Shown here piece by piece: positions 12,169 to 23,455 of a stretch of 64,000 bases of DNA. Every line of letters begins with the position of its first letter. Within the stretch, counting starts at the first letter, position 1. The notes below the pieces were generated by a model. That model saw only the letters and a list, made by a program, of their open reading frames with translations, was not told the DNA's origin and searched no databases. The stretch spans positions 66,022,398 through 66,086,397 of the forward strand of contig NC_079487.1 in assembly GCF_020520425.1 (NCBI RefSeq), given 5' to 3'. The stretch comes from Spinacia oleracea. Taxonomy: Eukaryota > Streptophyta > Magnoliopsida > Caryophyllales > Amaranthaceae. Both the position numbers and the translations under genes were made by a program.

Positions 12169-12632
12169 AACAAATTGTTTGACATGGAAACTTCTGAAAT
12201 ATTTGTTTCGCGTGATGTCAAATTTTATGAAATCAAATTTCCGTTTGATATTAAGCATGATGATGTAATTGGGGATGATTTTAATTGGGGATTCAAATGT
12301 GGTGAGCAACAGGAATTTGGATATTGATTTTGGTTTCTTAGATGATTTGTCAAATAAATTGGATAATGATAATGTTGACATTGAGGAGCCAACCCTTGGT
12401 GAGCCAGTGGACTTTGCGGTCCCTATTTTGCAGCCCAATTCAGCGCTGGCCCAAGCAGATTCTCTCCAGCCTGCCTTGTAGTCTCCACCAACAAGGCCAA
12501 GTTTTGGTTTGGACCATGGCCCAAGTTCTTCTTTGGCGAGCTCTCCTTCCCTTGCCAACCCACTGCCCGTGCCAGCTACTACTTCTGGGCCGTCTGGCCA
12601 GCAAGCCCAAACCGTGCCACCTACTGCTTCTG
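12169..12632 (+). pseudogene. Ty1/copia pol relic, upstream part
   Basis: Translation shows the end of the copia integrase region (a DMETSEIFVSRDVKFYE motif near 12181), then a proline/serine-rich linker. It is broken by frame changes near 12270 and a TAG at 12479-12481. The reading frame stops at 12632 and resumes exactly at 17936 once the CACTA insertion and one copy of its CTG duplication are removed (TVPPTAS then AGPPSQQ). Before 12169 there is a short stretch resembling another copia LTR edge, which I could not assign. Confidence 0.75.
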
Positions 12633-12654
12633 CACTACAACAATTTCCGTGTTT

Positions 12655-13085
12655 TGGCGACGCGTTTTTGGCTAATTAGCGACGCTAATAGGCGTCGAGA
12701 AAATTTCCCTCGACGCCTGCAATTATCGTCGAGGAAAACTTAGTCGAGAATTCTCGACGCCTTTAAGCGTCGAGATTTTGGACGCCTGACGCTGTCCAGG
12801 AAGTCTTTGGGGCGTCGAGATTTGGGACTCCTTACGCTGTCCACGAAGTCTTTGGGGCGTCGAGAATAGCGACGCCTTACAGCGTCGTCTTTTTCTTTAT
12901 GCGTCGAAAATTATGACGTCATATGCTGTCCATAAAATAACAAGGCGTCGAGGTCCTCGACGCCTTACTGCGTCTTAAGATGTGTGTTAGGCGTGGATCA
13001 AAATTGTTTGCCGACACCTTCCTGGGTCCCTATTAATAACCCGCCATGTTCCGAATTTTGCCGACCCCTTTTTGCGTCGACCTGT
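12655..13085. repeat. Left subterminal repeat array of the CACTA element
   Basis: Many copies of gcgtcgag / ctcgacgc, often as inverted pairs. They are the likely binding sites for a partner-encoded TNPA-like protein. Confidence 0.8.
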
Positions 13086-13545
13086 TGTAAATACTAGACT
13101 TTTAACCGTGCACTTTTCCCCCCCTTATTTAGGATCTATAGATATCATACGAGAAAAACAATTAAAATTAAGATAATAATCAGTGCTAAAATTAGACAAA
13201 CGAGGTTTTAAAAAGTGAAATCATATATTTATATATGGTGTATGTTACAATGTATGAGAACGTGCTACATAACTTACAACGTTTGTTTCAATATTGACAT
13301 ATTGACCATTATTGGCTGCTAAAATAAATAATAAATTAAATAGAAAGGCAAATAAGCCACATATTGCATTAAAACATCTAAATTTGCAGATTCTAGCACT
13401 CTCTCTATTTGCAAATCTGGAGTTGCCGCATATCATCCTTGTCACACGCTAAATAACCTTGGAAAGAAAAGACGGGTTAAATCAGTCCAAGTCATAACTA
13501 ACAAACATCACTTGTTCAATTTAGAAACGGTTAAAATAAACTTAT
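13086..13545. other. CACTA interior, no recognisable gene
   Basis: AT-rich sequence between the subterminal array and the captured HAD fragment. The minus-strand frame 13245-13445 has no recognisable similarity. It may be untranslated sequence of the captured gene. Confidence 0.4.
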
Positions 13546-13873
13546 TTACATGAAGCCTGTAACCCTTGCGCCCCATACATCGTTTCTACGATCTCACCAA
13601 CATGAACATCATCCACTGGCTTTACACCCAGAAGATCACACGCCTTCAGAAATATTGTTGGATTTGGCTTCTCAGCAGCAACCCGTTAGAGAAATCCAGT
13701 TCAAACTCAATAATGTACAGACATTTCCAAGTAAAATCCGACTGATAGCCAGTTAGTTTTGCTGAAACGATCATAACATCAAACCAATGTTCACAATTCA
13801 GAACCCTCAACAGAGGTCTTAATCGAGTATCGAAGTTTGAGACAACGACTTTTACACCTACATTTCTCACAGC
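13546..13873 (-). pseudogene. Captured fragment of a HAD-type hydrolase (HDHD3-like)
   Basis: Two exon-like pieces read on the minus strand. The first starts after a splice acceptor at 13873 and encodes AVRNVGVKVVVSNFDTRLRP and on to HWFDVMIVSA. The second, about 13548-13685, encodes VAAEKPNPTIFLKACDLLGV and then VHVGE. This order matches the core and C-terminal motifs of haloacid dehalogenase-like domain protein 3. The acceptor before the second piece reads CG where AG is expected, and the motif after VHVG has decayed (normally VHVGDD). No N-terminal catalytic DxD segment is present. The fragment is a transduplicated piece, not a working enzyme. Confidence 0.75.
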
Positions 13874-13957
13874 CTGAAATACATACCCTGTATTTGGTGG
13901 CAACGATGCCATGAGCAGGAATGTTATGCTATTGTCTCAAAATTGCACTTAGTTTTG

Positions 13958-14306
13958 TTACTGTATAGTCAGATAACCAACCTGACTGGTTGATCCTTGT
14001 GTCTTTGTATCTGATAAGCGAAGCAAAAGAGATGATCTAGACGGAAAGAAAGGAAGTCCAAAGAAGAATACAAGAAAATGATTAAATGGCAAAGGAAAGA
14101 CAAATACAGCAGAGATAATAGTTATTTGAGGAAACATAAAATTCAGTAAGAACTTCACACCTCCTAGTGATTGTTCATACTGTCGGAGCTGCTTTATTAA
14201 GCCAGAATCAGGGGATGCCTGCGATCTTTTGCTTCTCACGTATTCAAGAGCTTGAGATATAGTCATGCAGCGCTTCTTGATCAGATAAGTAAGAATTATT
14301 ATCACA
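13958..14306 (-). pseudogene. Captured exon of a dual-specificity protein phosphatase (DsPTP1-like)
   Basis: An exon bounded by AG at 14307-14308 and a GT donor at 14159-14160 (exon 14161-14306) encodes ILTYLIKKRCMTISQALEYV, then RSKRSQASPDSGLIKQLRQY. This is the C-terminal helix region of plant dual-specificity phosphatases, downstream of the catalytic cysteine loop, which is not present here. Sequence down to 13958 would be intron. Assignment is from motif memory; other small tyrosine phosphatases are possible. Confidence 0.6.
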
Positions 14307-14330
14307 CTGCACCACAAAAGAAATAACTCA

Positions 14331-15440
14331 TAGTATTTTATCTACTTTCAGTATCAGCAACGAGAAATACTCCTTTCACTTTCAAATTGAGAAAAATATC
14401 GGTAAACAGAAAGGATAGGGTCAGGGAAGGGCCAGTCCAGTACTCTTTCTAGCGACTTTTTCTATTAGAATATAAACTCCATCACCAATGTCCTGCAATT
14501 AACAGTTTAGTTAGCACTTAGCAACAACAAATACAAAACAAAGCTTCCATATTACTAAAATTCAACATTAACATTTAGTAAAAAATGAACACGAGTCGAT
14601 ATTAAACTCAGACAAAACAATACCAAATCAAGTTGGTTTAATTTAGAAAATGTTGACGGTGATAAAAGAGTGTCATGTCTAACTCACTTAAACTTTGAAT
14701 ATCAGCAAAAGTACCAAATCCAGCTAGATTATTACGAAGTATATCACATCACCACACCACGAACTACAAGTTATTCCAATTCAAAAAAGAAACCACCTCC
14801 GAATTTCAAGAGTAACAACAGAAAAATACAGAAAACGTCACATCACCAATGAATCACATGAACAAAAAGATTACTGCCACACCAATGAACAGAAAATATG
14901 CCAGACAGAAGTATTCGCTTCAAAAACAGGAAATTCATAGGCTAAAGGAGTTTCATGCTCTTCCTTTTTCAAGTTGCTAAGCCATTATTCAACAATTAGC
15001 TTGGATTTAGTTTCTTATCGCAACATATATCAGATCCTAAATCTATTTGGTTTAGAGAAATCTGTCTATAAAAACATGCTCCAGGCAAAATTTTAGCACT
15101 AAAAGAACATGCTGGAAATGGATAAACCTGACCACCATGAGACCATGATGAAAGACGGAAATGGAAAGCTCCGCCATGGGAGAATCAATCTCTGAAAGCT
15201 TGTTCAACTATGAGATCCGTCAACTAAATCAAAAGAAAGAAGGAAATTGATTGTAAGGGGCTTAGAAATGTAGATCTGGAACTTTCAAAGTGATAGAGAA
15301 AGAGAAGGTTATGAGGTTAGGGTTGAGGAGAACGGGGACGGGGAATGGGGCTGCTCTCACAGAAAAAGAAAACGGGACCTAAATATGACCACGTGCGGGG
15401 CATGTGCTTTCCTAGTAGTATCTCAGACACCTATAGTAGA
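14331..15440. other. CACTA interior, AT-rich, no gene recognised
   Basis: No coding region supported. It may hold introns or untranslated parts of the captured phosphatase gene on the minus strand. The lysine/serine-rich frame at 14670-14852 looks like chance. Confidence 0.4.
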
Positions 15441-15563
15441 CGGGAAAATAGGAAGACGCAGGAAGGCGTCGAGAAAACATGCAAACAACAATTTAATGCT
15501 AACGGTTCTCCCTCAGCGTCGAGGACTTGGTGTCGACAAATGGTGTATTTTGTAGTAGTGCTT
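15440..15563. mobile_element. Internal CACTA right terminus
   Basis: ggcgtcgag-type subterminal motifs (15470-15540) lead to ttttgtagtagtg ending at 15563, the same structure as the true right end at 17932. The next three bases are ctt, which do not match the CTG before 12633. It therefore appears to be a retained terminus of an earlier, shorter element (12633-15563) inside the present one. Confidence 0.7.
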
Positions 15564-15995
15564 CATCATCATCAAATTTGAAGCTTTTCATGATAAGCAT
15601 CCTTATTCCTTAACTCACAACTACAACTGTCATGCCAAGCTTAGTCTTGGTTGACCAACACATGTTTATTTTCCATGAACATTATTATCAATTTAATTTC
15701 CTACAGCATTCCAAACTTCACATTCAGCTGCTGGCCATAATGAAAGTCAAAATTTGGCTTTAACTTTAAATAAGGGGGAAATTTCAGAACAAATTTAGCA
15801 TCTGACTTGTTTTGCACACAAACCTCAGTATAGACAAAATCATGTACAGTATAAATCAACATCCATAAAGCAAGCCATTTAAAAAGGGAAGAAGCATAAT
15901 ACCAACGCGCAAGACTACACAGTGAGAAACTAATCACAAAGGAGAGTGAAGATACAGGAGAGGATCAGCGGAAGTGTGAAGAAGAAAAAGGTTAC

Positions 15996-17402
15996 CAATC
16001 ATTTCTTCCTTCATCTTTTCCGCCTTTTCTCGGGCTAATGGCTCCATTCGAACAATGTTCCTCCTAGCCTGCTCATTTGAAGCTTCCACTTCCAATATTT
16101 TTTTCATATCTGCAAGGTATCCAAATTTAACCACCATAACGGTATAGATGCACAAGTATATCACAGTATGCAAAATCTGTTTTTAGACATTACAAAAATA
16201 TCATCACTTTAGTAAAAAAAGTCTCATAACAAATTCGCAACTCACCAGAGATGGCCTCTTCATATCGTTCAAGCTTTTCATAAGCCTCTCCTCTCCTGAG
16301 AAGAGCTTTGACATATGCTGGATTTAGTTCTATAGCTTTTGAACATTCCTTGACTGTCTCATCATACTTTCCCTGAAAGAGCAATATGCAAAAGAATCTA
16401 ATTAAACAGCTAAAAGCCACAATCAGAGGAGGAGACTGCCTTCTCCGAAAGAACACTAGAGTTCTTAAAGGAAGCAAACATGTAGAAACACATAGATACA
16501 ACATATTGGAGTGGGGAGGGGAGTTATGTGTTCAAGAGAGATGGATGACCAAATTCTAAGTCCTTGTATCTAATGCCCGGACAGTGTTAACCCAGAATAA
16601 GAAAGAAAGCTACCCATCCCCCCCTCCCTCTCTGTATGGAAGATATTAGAGACATCTGGCTCTCCAGCAGAACCTATCAGCTATCTATATTAACCCTTTT
16701 CTAAAAGACCGGATCAGAAATTGGAAATTGGAAATCTGAAATCTGAAATGGTTTCATTTTCAGCAATCCTTCCAATGACATAAACCAACAGTATCAAAAC
16801 ACCAAACAAAACGAAAGAAGTTGAAACGACTACGTTTCATAAACAACCAAATATCGTCCTCAAATTGTATGTCTAAGTAACAAATACGAATTAAGAAGTA
16901 CGCATTTCTCTATACAACAGAAAAATCAAACGCATAGTAGCAGGAAAAAAACCCTAAATTAAGCGAGAAGCTCAATCAATGGAAGAAAAATCAAACTCAC
17001 TAGATTTTTTTTTTCAAATTCAACTTCAATTGCCAAATAACTACAAATAATGAAATCAATATTAGGTTACAATTTCGCTTAAATAATACAATTCAATAAT
17101 CATAAGAGAGAGGAGAGAGAGAGAGAGAGAAAGAGCACCTGTTTCAATTGATCATCATCAAGAGCATCTTCATAAGAATCATCCTTAACAGCCGTCAATG
17201 GCGCAAATTTTTCTTGTTGTTGTTGTTCGTCGTCGCCAAAGTCGGTACCTCTATCAGAATGATCGCCTTCGCTAGCCGTTTCGAAACCATCCGTTTCTTC
17301 TTTGTTGTTGACGGAACTCGTTTCAGGTTCTAAATTGAGTTTCTTGTGGTTGATCTCTGGTGCTGCAGCAGGTTCGTCGTTTCATTGTTCGATTACCACC
17401 AT
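15996..17402 (-). pseudogene. Captured TTC1-like tetratricopeptide repeat gene, incomplete
   Basis: TTC1-type proteins are TPR co-chaperone adaptors. Three exons read on the minus strand with good splice sites. Exon 17139-17402 starts MVVIEQ and contains DGFETASEGDHSDRGTDFGD and DDSYEDALDDDQLKQ. Exon 16246-16372 is a TPR, GKYDETVKECSKAIELNPAY onward. Exon 15996-16109 encodes MKKILEVEASNEQARRNIVR onward. The first exon has an in-frame TGA at codon 7, the exons coding the first TPR are missing between 16373 and 17138, and the C-terminal exons are absent. Sequence upstream of 17402 may be the captured promoter. It lies between the internal and the true CACTA right ends. Confidence 0.75.
17101..17135. 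repeat. (GA)n microsatellite
   Basis: An AG/GA run in the captured TTC1 intron just after exon 1, a common feature of plant 5' introns. Confidence 0.85.
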
Positions 17403-17744
17403 ATTTGAGAGATTTTCGGGGGAAAAAGAAGTTTAAATTGAGAAGGTTGAAGATGAAAAAGGCTCAAGTTTAAAATTAAAGACAAACCTTGATGAATATC
17501 AATGGCAGATTGGCAGAGAGCAGAACGGTTTCGAATTTGTAGAGAGGAGAGGTACGATGCGGTTCTTTTGGTGTTTCAGCTAATTAGGGTTAGCGAGAGA
17601 TAGAGTACGTGAAGTCGTGAACAGTTTTTAGTTTTAGCGCTCATAGGCTCATAGAAAAAAAAAATTTAATTAAAAGCGCTTAAGTTCAATTTTCACTAAA
17701 ATTTGAAGCGTGTATAATGTTTGATATTGGAAACACGTGCAAGG

Positions 17745-17932
17745 CACATGTTTTGTCGACGCCAAAATGCGTAGCGAGATATTTCGACGCCTAATGGCGT
17801 CGACAATAAGCTGTCGGCAAAATTCGCGACGCCAAAAGTCGTCGTGGAAACACGGAAATATTTTTGGCCCCCAACTCCACCCCCTTGGCGTCGAGGCTCA
17901 AGCGTCTTCAAAGAGGCCGTTTTGTAGTAGTG
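17745..17932. repeat. Right subterminal repeats and terminus of the CACTA element
   Basis: gcgtcgag-type motifs in both orientations end with gttttgtagtagtg. The stretch cacggaaatat near 17851 mirrors the left-end atttccgtg, giving extra inverted similarity beyond the first 13 bp. Confidence 0.85.
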
Positions 17933-17935
17933 CTG

Positions 17936-19755
17936 GTCCGCCTAGCCAGCAAGCCCAGTCCACGCCTGTTGAGGTGGGTGTTGATAATCCATTTGTTAAT
18001 GGACCTATTGGATTGGGTAAGGGATATCGTCTCAAGCGTCCTATTCAAGAATGATGTCACACACACTGTCCGAGCTGCGAGTCCATCCACCCGTTCATCA
18101 TCCTCCACTAGCCCCTCAGGTACTCCCTACCCTATAGCACATTTTGTGAATTGTGATAAATTTTCTTTGCGACATCGTATATTTCTTGCAGCTGTAATTG
18201 CAGGTCTTGAGCCTCGAATTTTTAATGAAGCAATGAAAGATGCTGGTTGGAGGGAGGCAATGCAAAAGGAAATTGGGGCTCTAGAGGATAATGAGACTTG
18301 GGTAATGGAAGAATTACCACCGGGAAATAAAGCACTTGGTTGCAAATGGGTTTATAAAATCAAATTTCATGCAAATGGCACTATTAAGCGTCTCAAAGCG
18401 CGCTTGGTTATTTTTGGCAATCATCAGGTTGAGGGTCTTGATTAATATGAGACTTTTTCACCGGTGGCTAAGATGGTCACTGTTCGCGCTTTTCTTGCAG
18501 TTGCGGCGGCAAAGAATTGGGAATTGCATCAGATGGATGTTCACAATGCGTTCTTGCATGGTGATCTTGATGAGGAAGTATACATGAAATTGCCTCCGGG
18601 ATCAATGTGGGTAAGCCAGGAATGGTATGTCGTTTGAAAAAGTCTCTCTACGGTCTGAAACAAGCACTAAGATGTTGGTTTGCTAAGTTAGTTTCATCTT
18701 TACGAACATACGGTTTCCTTCAGTCTTATTCGGATTACTCACTCTTCACTTTTGTTCAGGGCCCGACTCAACTCAATGTGCTTGTCTATGTGGACGACTT
18801 GATTATTTCTGGTAATGACTCTTCCGCTATTTCTTCTTTTAAACAGTATTTGGATGAATGTTTCCATATGAAAGACTTGGGTGTCTTGAAATATTTTCTT
18901 GGCATTGAGGTGGCCCGGAGTCCGGAGGGGATCTTTCTATGCCAAAGAAAGTATGTTCTAGACATATATTATCGCCGAAGCGGGATTATTGGGTTCAAAG
19001 CCTGCTGGATTTCCCATTGAACAGAATCACAATCTTGCTCTTGCATCTGACACTTTGCTAGAGGATCCGGAACCCTACAGACGTCTTGTAGGCCGTCTTA
19101 TCTATCTGTCTTTCACTCGGCCTGACTTAATTGGCCTATACTGTTCACATTTTGGCCCAATTCATGCAAGCACCGCGTCAAGAACATTGGGATGCGGCTA
19201 TCCGGGTAGTTCGGTACTTGAAGGGATGTCCGGGCCAAGGCATTCTTCTTCAAGCTGGTTGTGATCTTCTATTGTCGATCAGGTTGGTGCGACTCTGATT
19301 GGGCTAGCTGCCCATTGACTAGGCGTTCTCTAACGGGTTGGGTTGTGTTTCTTGGTACTTCTCCCGTGTCATGGAAAACTAAGAAGCAACACACTGTCTC
19401 TCGCTCGTCTGCAGAGGCCGAATATCGAGCTATGGAAACCATTACTTCGGAATTAAAGTGGCTCAAAGCATTGCTCTCCAGTCTTGGCGTTTCTCACCCC
19501 CGCTCCATGTCCTTATTTTGTGATAGTAAGTCTGCTCTTCACATTGCTCAAAACCCGATTTTTCACGAACGAACTAAACACATTGAGATTGATTGTCATT
19601 ATGTGCGGGATGCTATTCAAGAGGGAATTATTACTACTAGCCATGTTTCTACAGATATTCAGCTTGCCGATATTTTCACAAAGGCTTTGGGCAAGCGTCA
19701 ATTTCTTTACCTACTTCGCAAGTTGGGCATTTGTGATCCCCATGCTCCAACTTGA
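17936..19755 (+). pseudogene. Ty1/copia pol relic, downstream part (RT and RNase H)
   Basis: Continues the frame interrupted at 12632. Copia reverse transcriptase motifs are clear: LGCKWVYKIKF (18338), [13 protein letters not shown] (18530), the catalytic YVDD at 18787-18798, and KDLGVLKYFLGIEVA near 18870. The RNase H/connection region follows: [12 protein letters not shown] (19402), [14 protein letters not shown] (19516), [13 protein letters not shown] (19576) and ADIFTKAL (19669). A TAA at 18443-18445 and frame changes near 18600, 18970, 19130 and 19260 make it a dead copy. It was degraded in addition to being split by the CACTA. Confidence 0.93.
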
Positions 19756-19905
19756 GTGGGGTATTAGGACTTAGCAATTGTATTTGGGCCTTAAGCTACG
19801 TTTGTATTTAATATGATTAACCTAAAGCCCATAGCTTAGAGCTGTAATATATACACACACATTACTGTGGAATACGATCAAGGAAACAATCTACCATAAT
19901 TAATT
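19756..19905 (+). repeat. Copia polypurine tract and 3' LTR remnant
   Basis: The pol stop is followed directly by tgagtggggtattagg, the usual copia polypurine tract and LTR start. About 150 bp of LTR-like sequence follows before similarity fades. No 5' LTR was found. Confidence 0.5.
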
Positions 19906-20585
19906 TGTCACAATACTATTTTTGTTCTTGTTTAAAGAGAGAAAATATGAGAATGATGAAGGATAATGGAACTGACGAAAGAGATTGAAAAAGATGATTG
20001 AGGGAATTGCTTTTTGAATTATTTTTTATGTGAATGAGTTTATGTGATCTGATTCTTCATCATCTCGGGCTTCAAATATAAGAAGATCCAAAACATTAAT
20101 TTTTTGTTTGAATTTGACTATTAAGTGTTGATTAAGTATAATTTGAATTTAGTTTTAGTAATTATTGCATGGAAATATTTAGGAATTGTGTAATTTGAAA
20201 TCAAAATTATATCTTCCCTATTGGAGATTTGAAATGATGGATATAAAAGTATTGTTTTTGCCAAACCATTATTTGGAATTGAATGCCAGAATTTAAAATT
20301 CATCATTTGAAATAAAATACTCATATCCAAACACACTACCTTAAAATATTTCAAAATCCACATCTTACACATTAAACTGAAAGCTAGTCATACCAAAATT
20401 ATATTATAAAGGCAAATTAACCAAAGTTCAAATGATAATTCATTCATTTATCAAACTCCTCAACATAACATAATCTAAACACGATAGGATGAAATACAGA
20501 AAGTCTTGTTGAGCTTCTCACTAACAATGATGCTCAACTAAAATGACAAGTGAAATTACAGAGCAAATTCATATGTCATTGTAGG
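19906..20585. other. AT-rich spacer and annexin B 3' flank
   Basis: No gene seen. The part near 20586 must contain the 3' untranslated region of the minus-strand annexin. Confidence 0.5.
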
Positions 20586-22693
20586 TTAATGATCCTGTTT
20601 TCCAATCAGAGTAAGGAGGAACTTCTCATAATCTCCACCAGTCTCCTTAGCAACAGCATGCTCCATGGTCTCACTGTTCCGCTTGTAGAACAGCTCCTTG
20701 ATCTGCCCCAAGTCTCTCTCTGCTCTTGTTACTATCACCCTTGTCAGTGCACACTCATCAGTTCCTCGCTTCTTAAGTGCATTGGTCACAACCTGTTCGC
20801 AAACATGTATCAATTGAAACTATAACAAGTAACACCAAATAAAATGTTGCTGACAAAAGTATTTATATAGCATAGTAAGATAAAGAAGGGAAATTACCCG
20901 CTCAAAGTACTTGAGAGGGGACTTGATGCATCGGATGGCATTTTGTAGCGCGGCCACAAAGTCCTTATCTTGATCAGAAGCCAAACTCTACACCAAAAAA
21001 AAGCAATAAAAAGATGTCATAGGTAGTTCAATTGAAATTTGTAATCTAAGCATGAATCATGTACATTGCTGGTTTACCTTAGTGATTGGGGTGCTGTAGA
21101 CGTCTCTGAATCGATAAAAGGTAGCAGTGAGATGAGCCTTGCTCCTTGTGGTAAGGATCCTTATGATCTCATCATGGTTATAAGCCTTATCTTTGATACA
21201 CTTGTGAAGGATTTCAGCCTCGGCCTGCACCAGTTTCGGATCAGACTCCTCAGTCTCGTACCTGTAAACACTAACCAGCAGAAGCAGCAGCTGCAGGAAA
21301 TAGCAATGTGGAAATTCTCAAAGTTAGGATGCATTCTAATGACTGCTAAGAGTATACGAGTAATGAAAAGGATGAAAAGACTTGCCTTGCGCATATCACC
21401 AGAAAAATATGAAGCAACATCTTCCTCCAGGCTATGCTTGTATCGAGCTTGATAGGCCCGTTTGATTGCCAAGAGTTCCTCCGCGGATGAAATGCATGAG
21501 AGCTCTACGATTACTCGGTAATCTGATTTCTTGATACCTACATTGGCAAGGACAGCCTCCCGGTCCAAGGGGTCCAACATCCACCGGTACACAGCTCTCT
21601 ATGTTTCACATATTATACCAAAAGGGATTTATTAATGAGAGCTACACTTGCTGAGAGTACATAAACATAATACCCGTTGGATTCAGTGTTTTTTAAATAG
21701 ATTCAGTGTTTATGATTGTAATTAGCTATCGTTAAAGATAGAGAGCTGTGTTGAAAATTTGCCAAATACAACCTAATAAAAATAAATTTTCCTTTTTGTG
21801 TTTATGATTCTGTGTTTTTTAAATAGATTCAGTGTAATTTAAAATAGATGTAAAAGTTTAAGGTTGTAATTGACAAAATTATAAATTTGAGGTTGTAATT
21901 GGCAAATAGTGAACTTTATTAGGTTGTATTTGGCAAATTTTCCTAAAATATATAAATTGTATGTTTTGACAATTTATTTTGCGCAAATACCCGTTGTTAT
22001 GTTTTACTCGCCGATCATGGAGATTGAATGGGCGGAGCTCCCTCTAAACGATCTAAAACCGACTATTATTATTGATATAACCAAACCCAAATTAACCCGA
22101 CCCAAAACTACCTTGTCGTGTCTAATTGAATATTTCACAAAAGATTTTTCTTCCATCCCGACAACTAAAAACTACATGAGATTCGAACACAAACCAATTA
22201 ATACATGAATACATCTAGAATTTCTATCAATCTATAAAAATACATGATCCTTCCCACATATTAATATTAATGTCTTATCAATTTTTCCTATACGATATAG
22301 GATAGAATGGCTAAATAATTTGCTCCAAAAAAGTACGATTATAAATAAACGAAAAATGGAAAAAATTGTATAATGATCAGAAATTGTTACCTCAAAATCC
22401 CCAGAAAGCTCTTTCTCAAATCGCTTAATAAGATTTTCATTGTACTGTTGCTCATAAGCCTCCTTGATCAGCTTCCTCTGGCCTGCATTTCTGTGACCAA
22501 TAATTTCGATAATTCCCTTTTCATTAGTTCCCCATCCTGCATTTTTCAATCAAAACTCAAAAGTGTCACATTATTTAATCTAACTAAAAGATCGATTGAG
22601 ATAAAAATGTAGATGATTACCATGGCATGCTTTCTTCAGAGCCTCAGCATCAGCAATAGGATCAGCATGGTCAGGGGCAATAAGGGTAGCCAT
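20586..22693 (-). CDS. Annexin (plant D-type), paralogue B
   Basis: Six exons on the minus strand: 22621-22693, 22391-22536, 21386-21598, 21078-21290, 20898-20987 and 20586-20792. Exon sizes are identical to paralogue A (73, 146, 213, 213, 90 and 207 nt), giving 313 aa starting MATLIAPDHADP. Four annexin repeats are complete. Repeat I has GWGTNE and the conserved histidine (IIGHRNAGQ); repeat IV has RGTDE and the acidic partner in TGGDYEKF, closer to the family consensus than in A. The intron after GDMRK again uses a GC donor (GCAAGT). The two proteins are roughly three-quarters to four-fifths identical by eye. A TATA box sits about 115 bp upstream of the ATG. There is no sign of damage. Confidence 0.97.
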
Positions 22694-22805
22694 TTATGCG
22701 AGTTTTTTTTTTTTTTTTTTTTTTTTCTCTCACTAAAAATATGTTGAAATGTAACTGATTATGAAAGTTGTTTCAAATTCCTACTTCACTCTCAGTACCT
22801 GCCCT

Positions 22806-22814
22806 CTTTTTATA
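22806..22814 (-). promoter_or_regulatory. TATA box of annexin B
   Basis: TATAAAAAG on the minus strand, about 113 bp upstream of the ATG at 22693. This is a plausible distance allowing for a 5' leader that includes the poly(A)/(T) tract at about 22705-22730. Confidence 0.65.
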
Positions 22815-22869
22815 CTGGAAATGAAATACGGAGTAGTGTCTTTAATTAATTAGGGATAATTTTTTTTAT

Positions 22870-22886
22870 TACTCCCTCTGTCCATA
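22870..22886. mobile_element. Lone Stowaway-type MITE end
   Basis: actccctctgtccata matches the usual Stowaway terminal motif (CTCCCTCYGTYC). A matching right end was not found, so it is probably a truncated MITE. Confidence 0.4.
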
Positions 22887-23155
22887 AAGTATACAAAGTG
22901 TACTAAAACAAGTTTTGCATGAGATCGTCCTCACACTTATGGAAATAAATCAAAATATGTTTATAAAAAAAGATTCTTTTCATACCTAACAAATTAGTAC
23001 TACACATATGTACATTGTGTGATTTAGGAAGTAAATCACGTTTCCTTCAAGAGTTAATTTTTGTTTCCTTGTGATCTGGATGTAAAACTCTTGGAATTTC
23101 ATTAGACTTTGATCTTTTCACCTTATAAAATGCTCCTTAATACAAGTATATATAT

Positions 23156-23455
23156 TCACTCCGTCCCGGAATATTTGAACCGGTTTGAGCGGCACAGAGT
23201 TTAATACAAATTAATTGACTTATTATTTAATTAGATGGTAGTTGGTAGTGGAATATTTTTTAATATAGATAGGATATGTGTCAACTTTTTAAAGGGTAAG
23301 GGGTAGAGGGGAGGGTGTATGGGACCATAAAGTGACATGTGAAGAAATAGTTGATATAATATTAATAAAATTTTATCATTTGTAGAAACAGTGCAAGTAA
23401 TCTGGGACGGCTTTATAAGAAAAGCGGTGCAAGTTTTCCGAGACGAATGGAGTAT
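23156..23455. mobile_element. Stowaway-like (Tc1/mariner) MITE
   Basis: Left end cactccgtcccggaata and right end ccgagacgaatggagta form imperfect terminal inverted repeats about 300 bp apart, flanked by TA-rich sequence that fits the TA target preference. It has no coding capacity and is moderately diverged. Confidence 0.65.

Larger units (their letters stand above)
12633..17932. mobile_element. Non-autonomous, gene-capturing CACTA (En/Spm-type) transposon
   Basis: Left end CACTACAACAAT at 12633; right end complementary to CACTACTACAAAA at 17932. The 3-bp target duplication CTG is at 12630-12632 and 17933-17935. Subterminal arrays of the motif ggcgtcgag in both orientations are present at both ends, as expected for transposase binding. 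Inside there is no transposase; instead there are minus-strand exon fragments of three unrelated host genes. A third terminus, a right-end type, lies inside at 15563. The element split a copia pol frame, which confirms both boundaries. Confidence 0.92.

Noticed and set aside
12633-15563. Taking 15563 as the right boundary of the CACTA
   Set aside because: Flanking triplets (CTG versus CTT) do not match and the copia frame resumes only after 17932.
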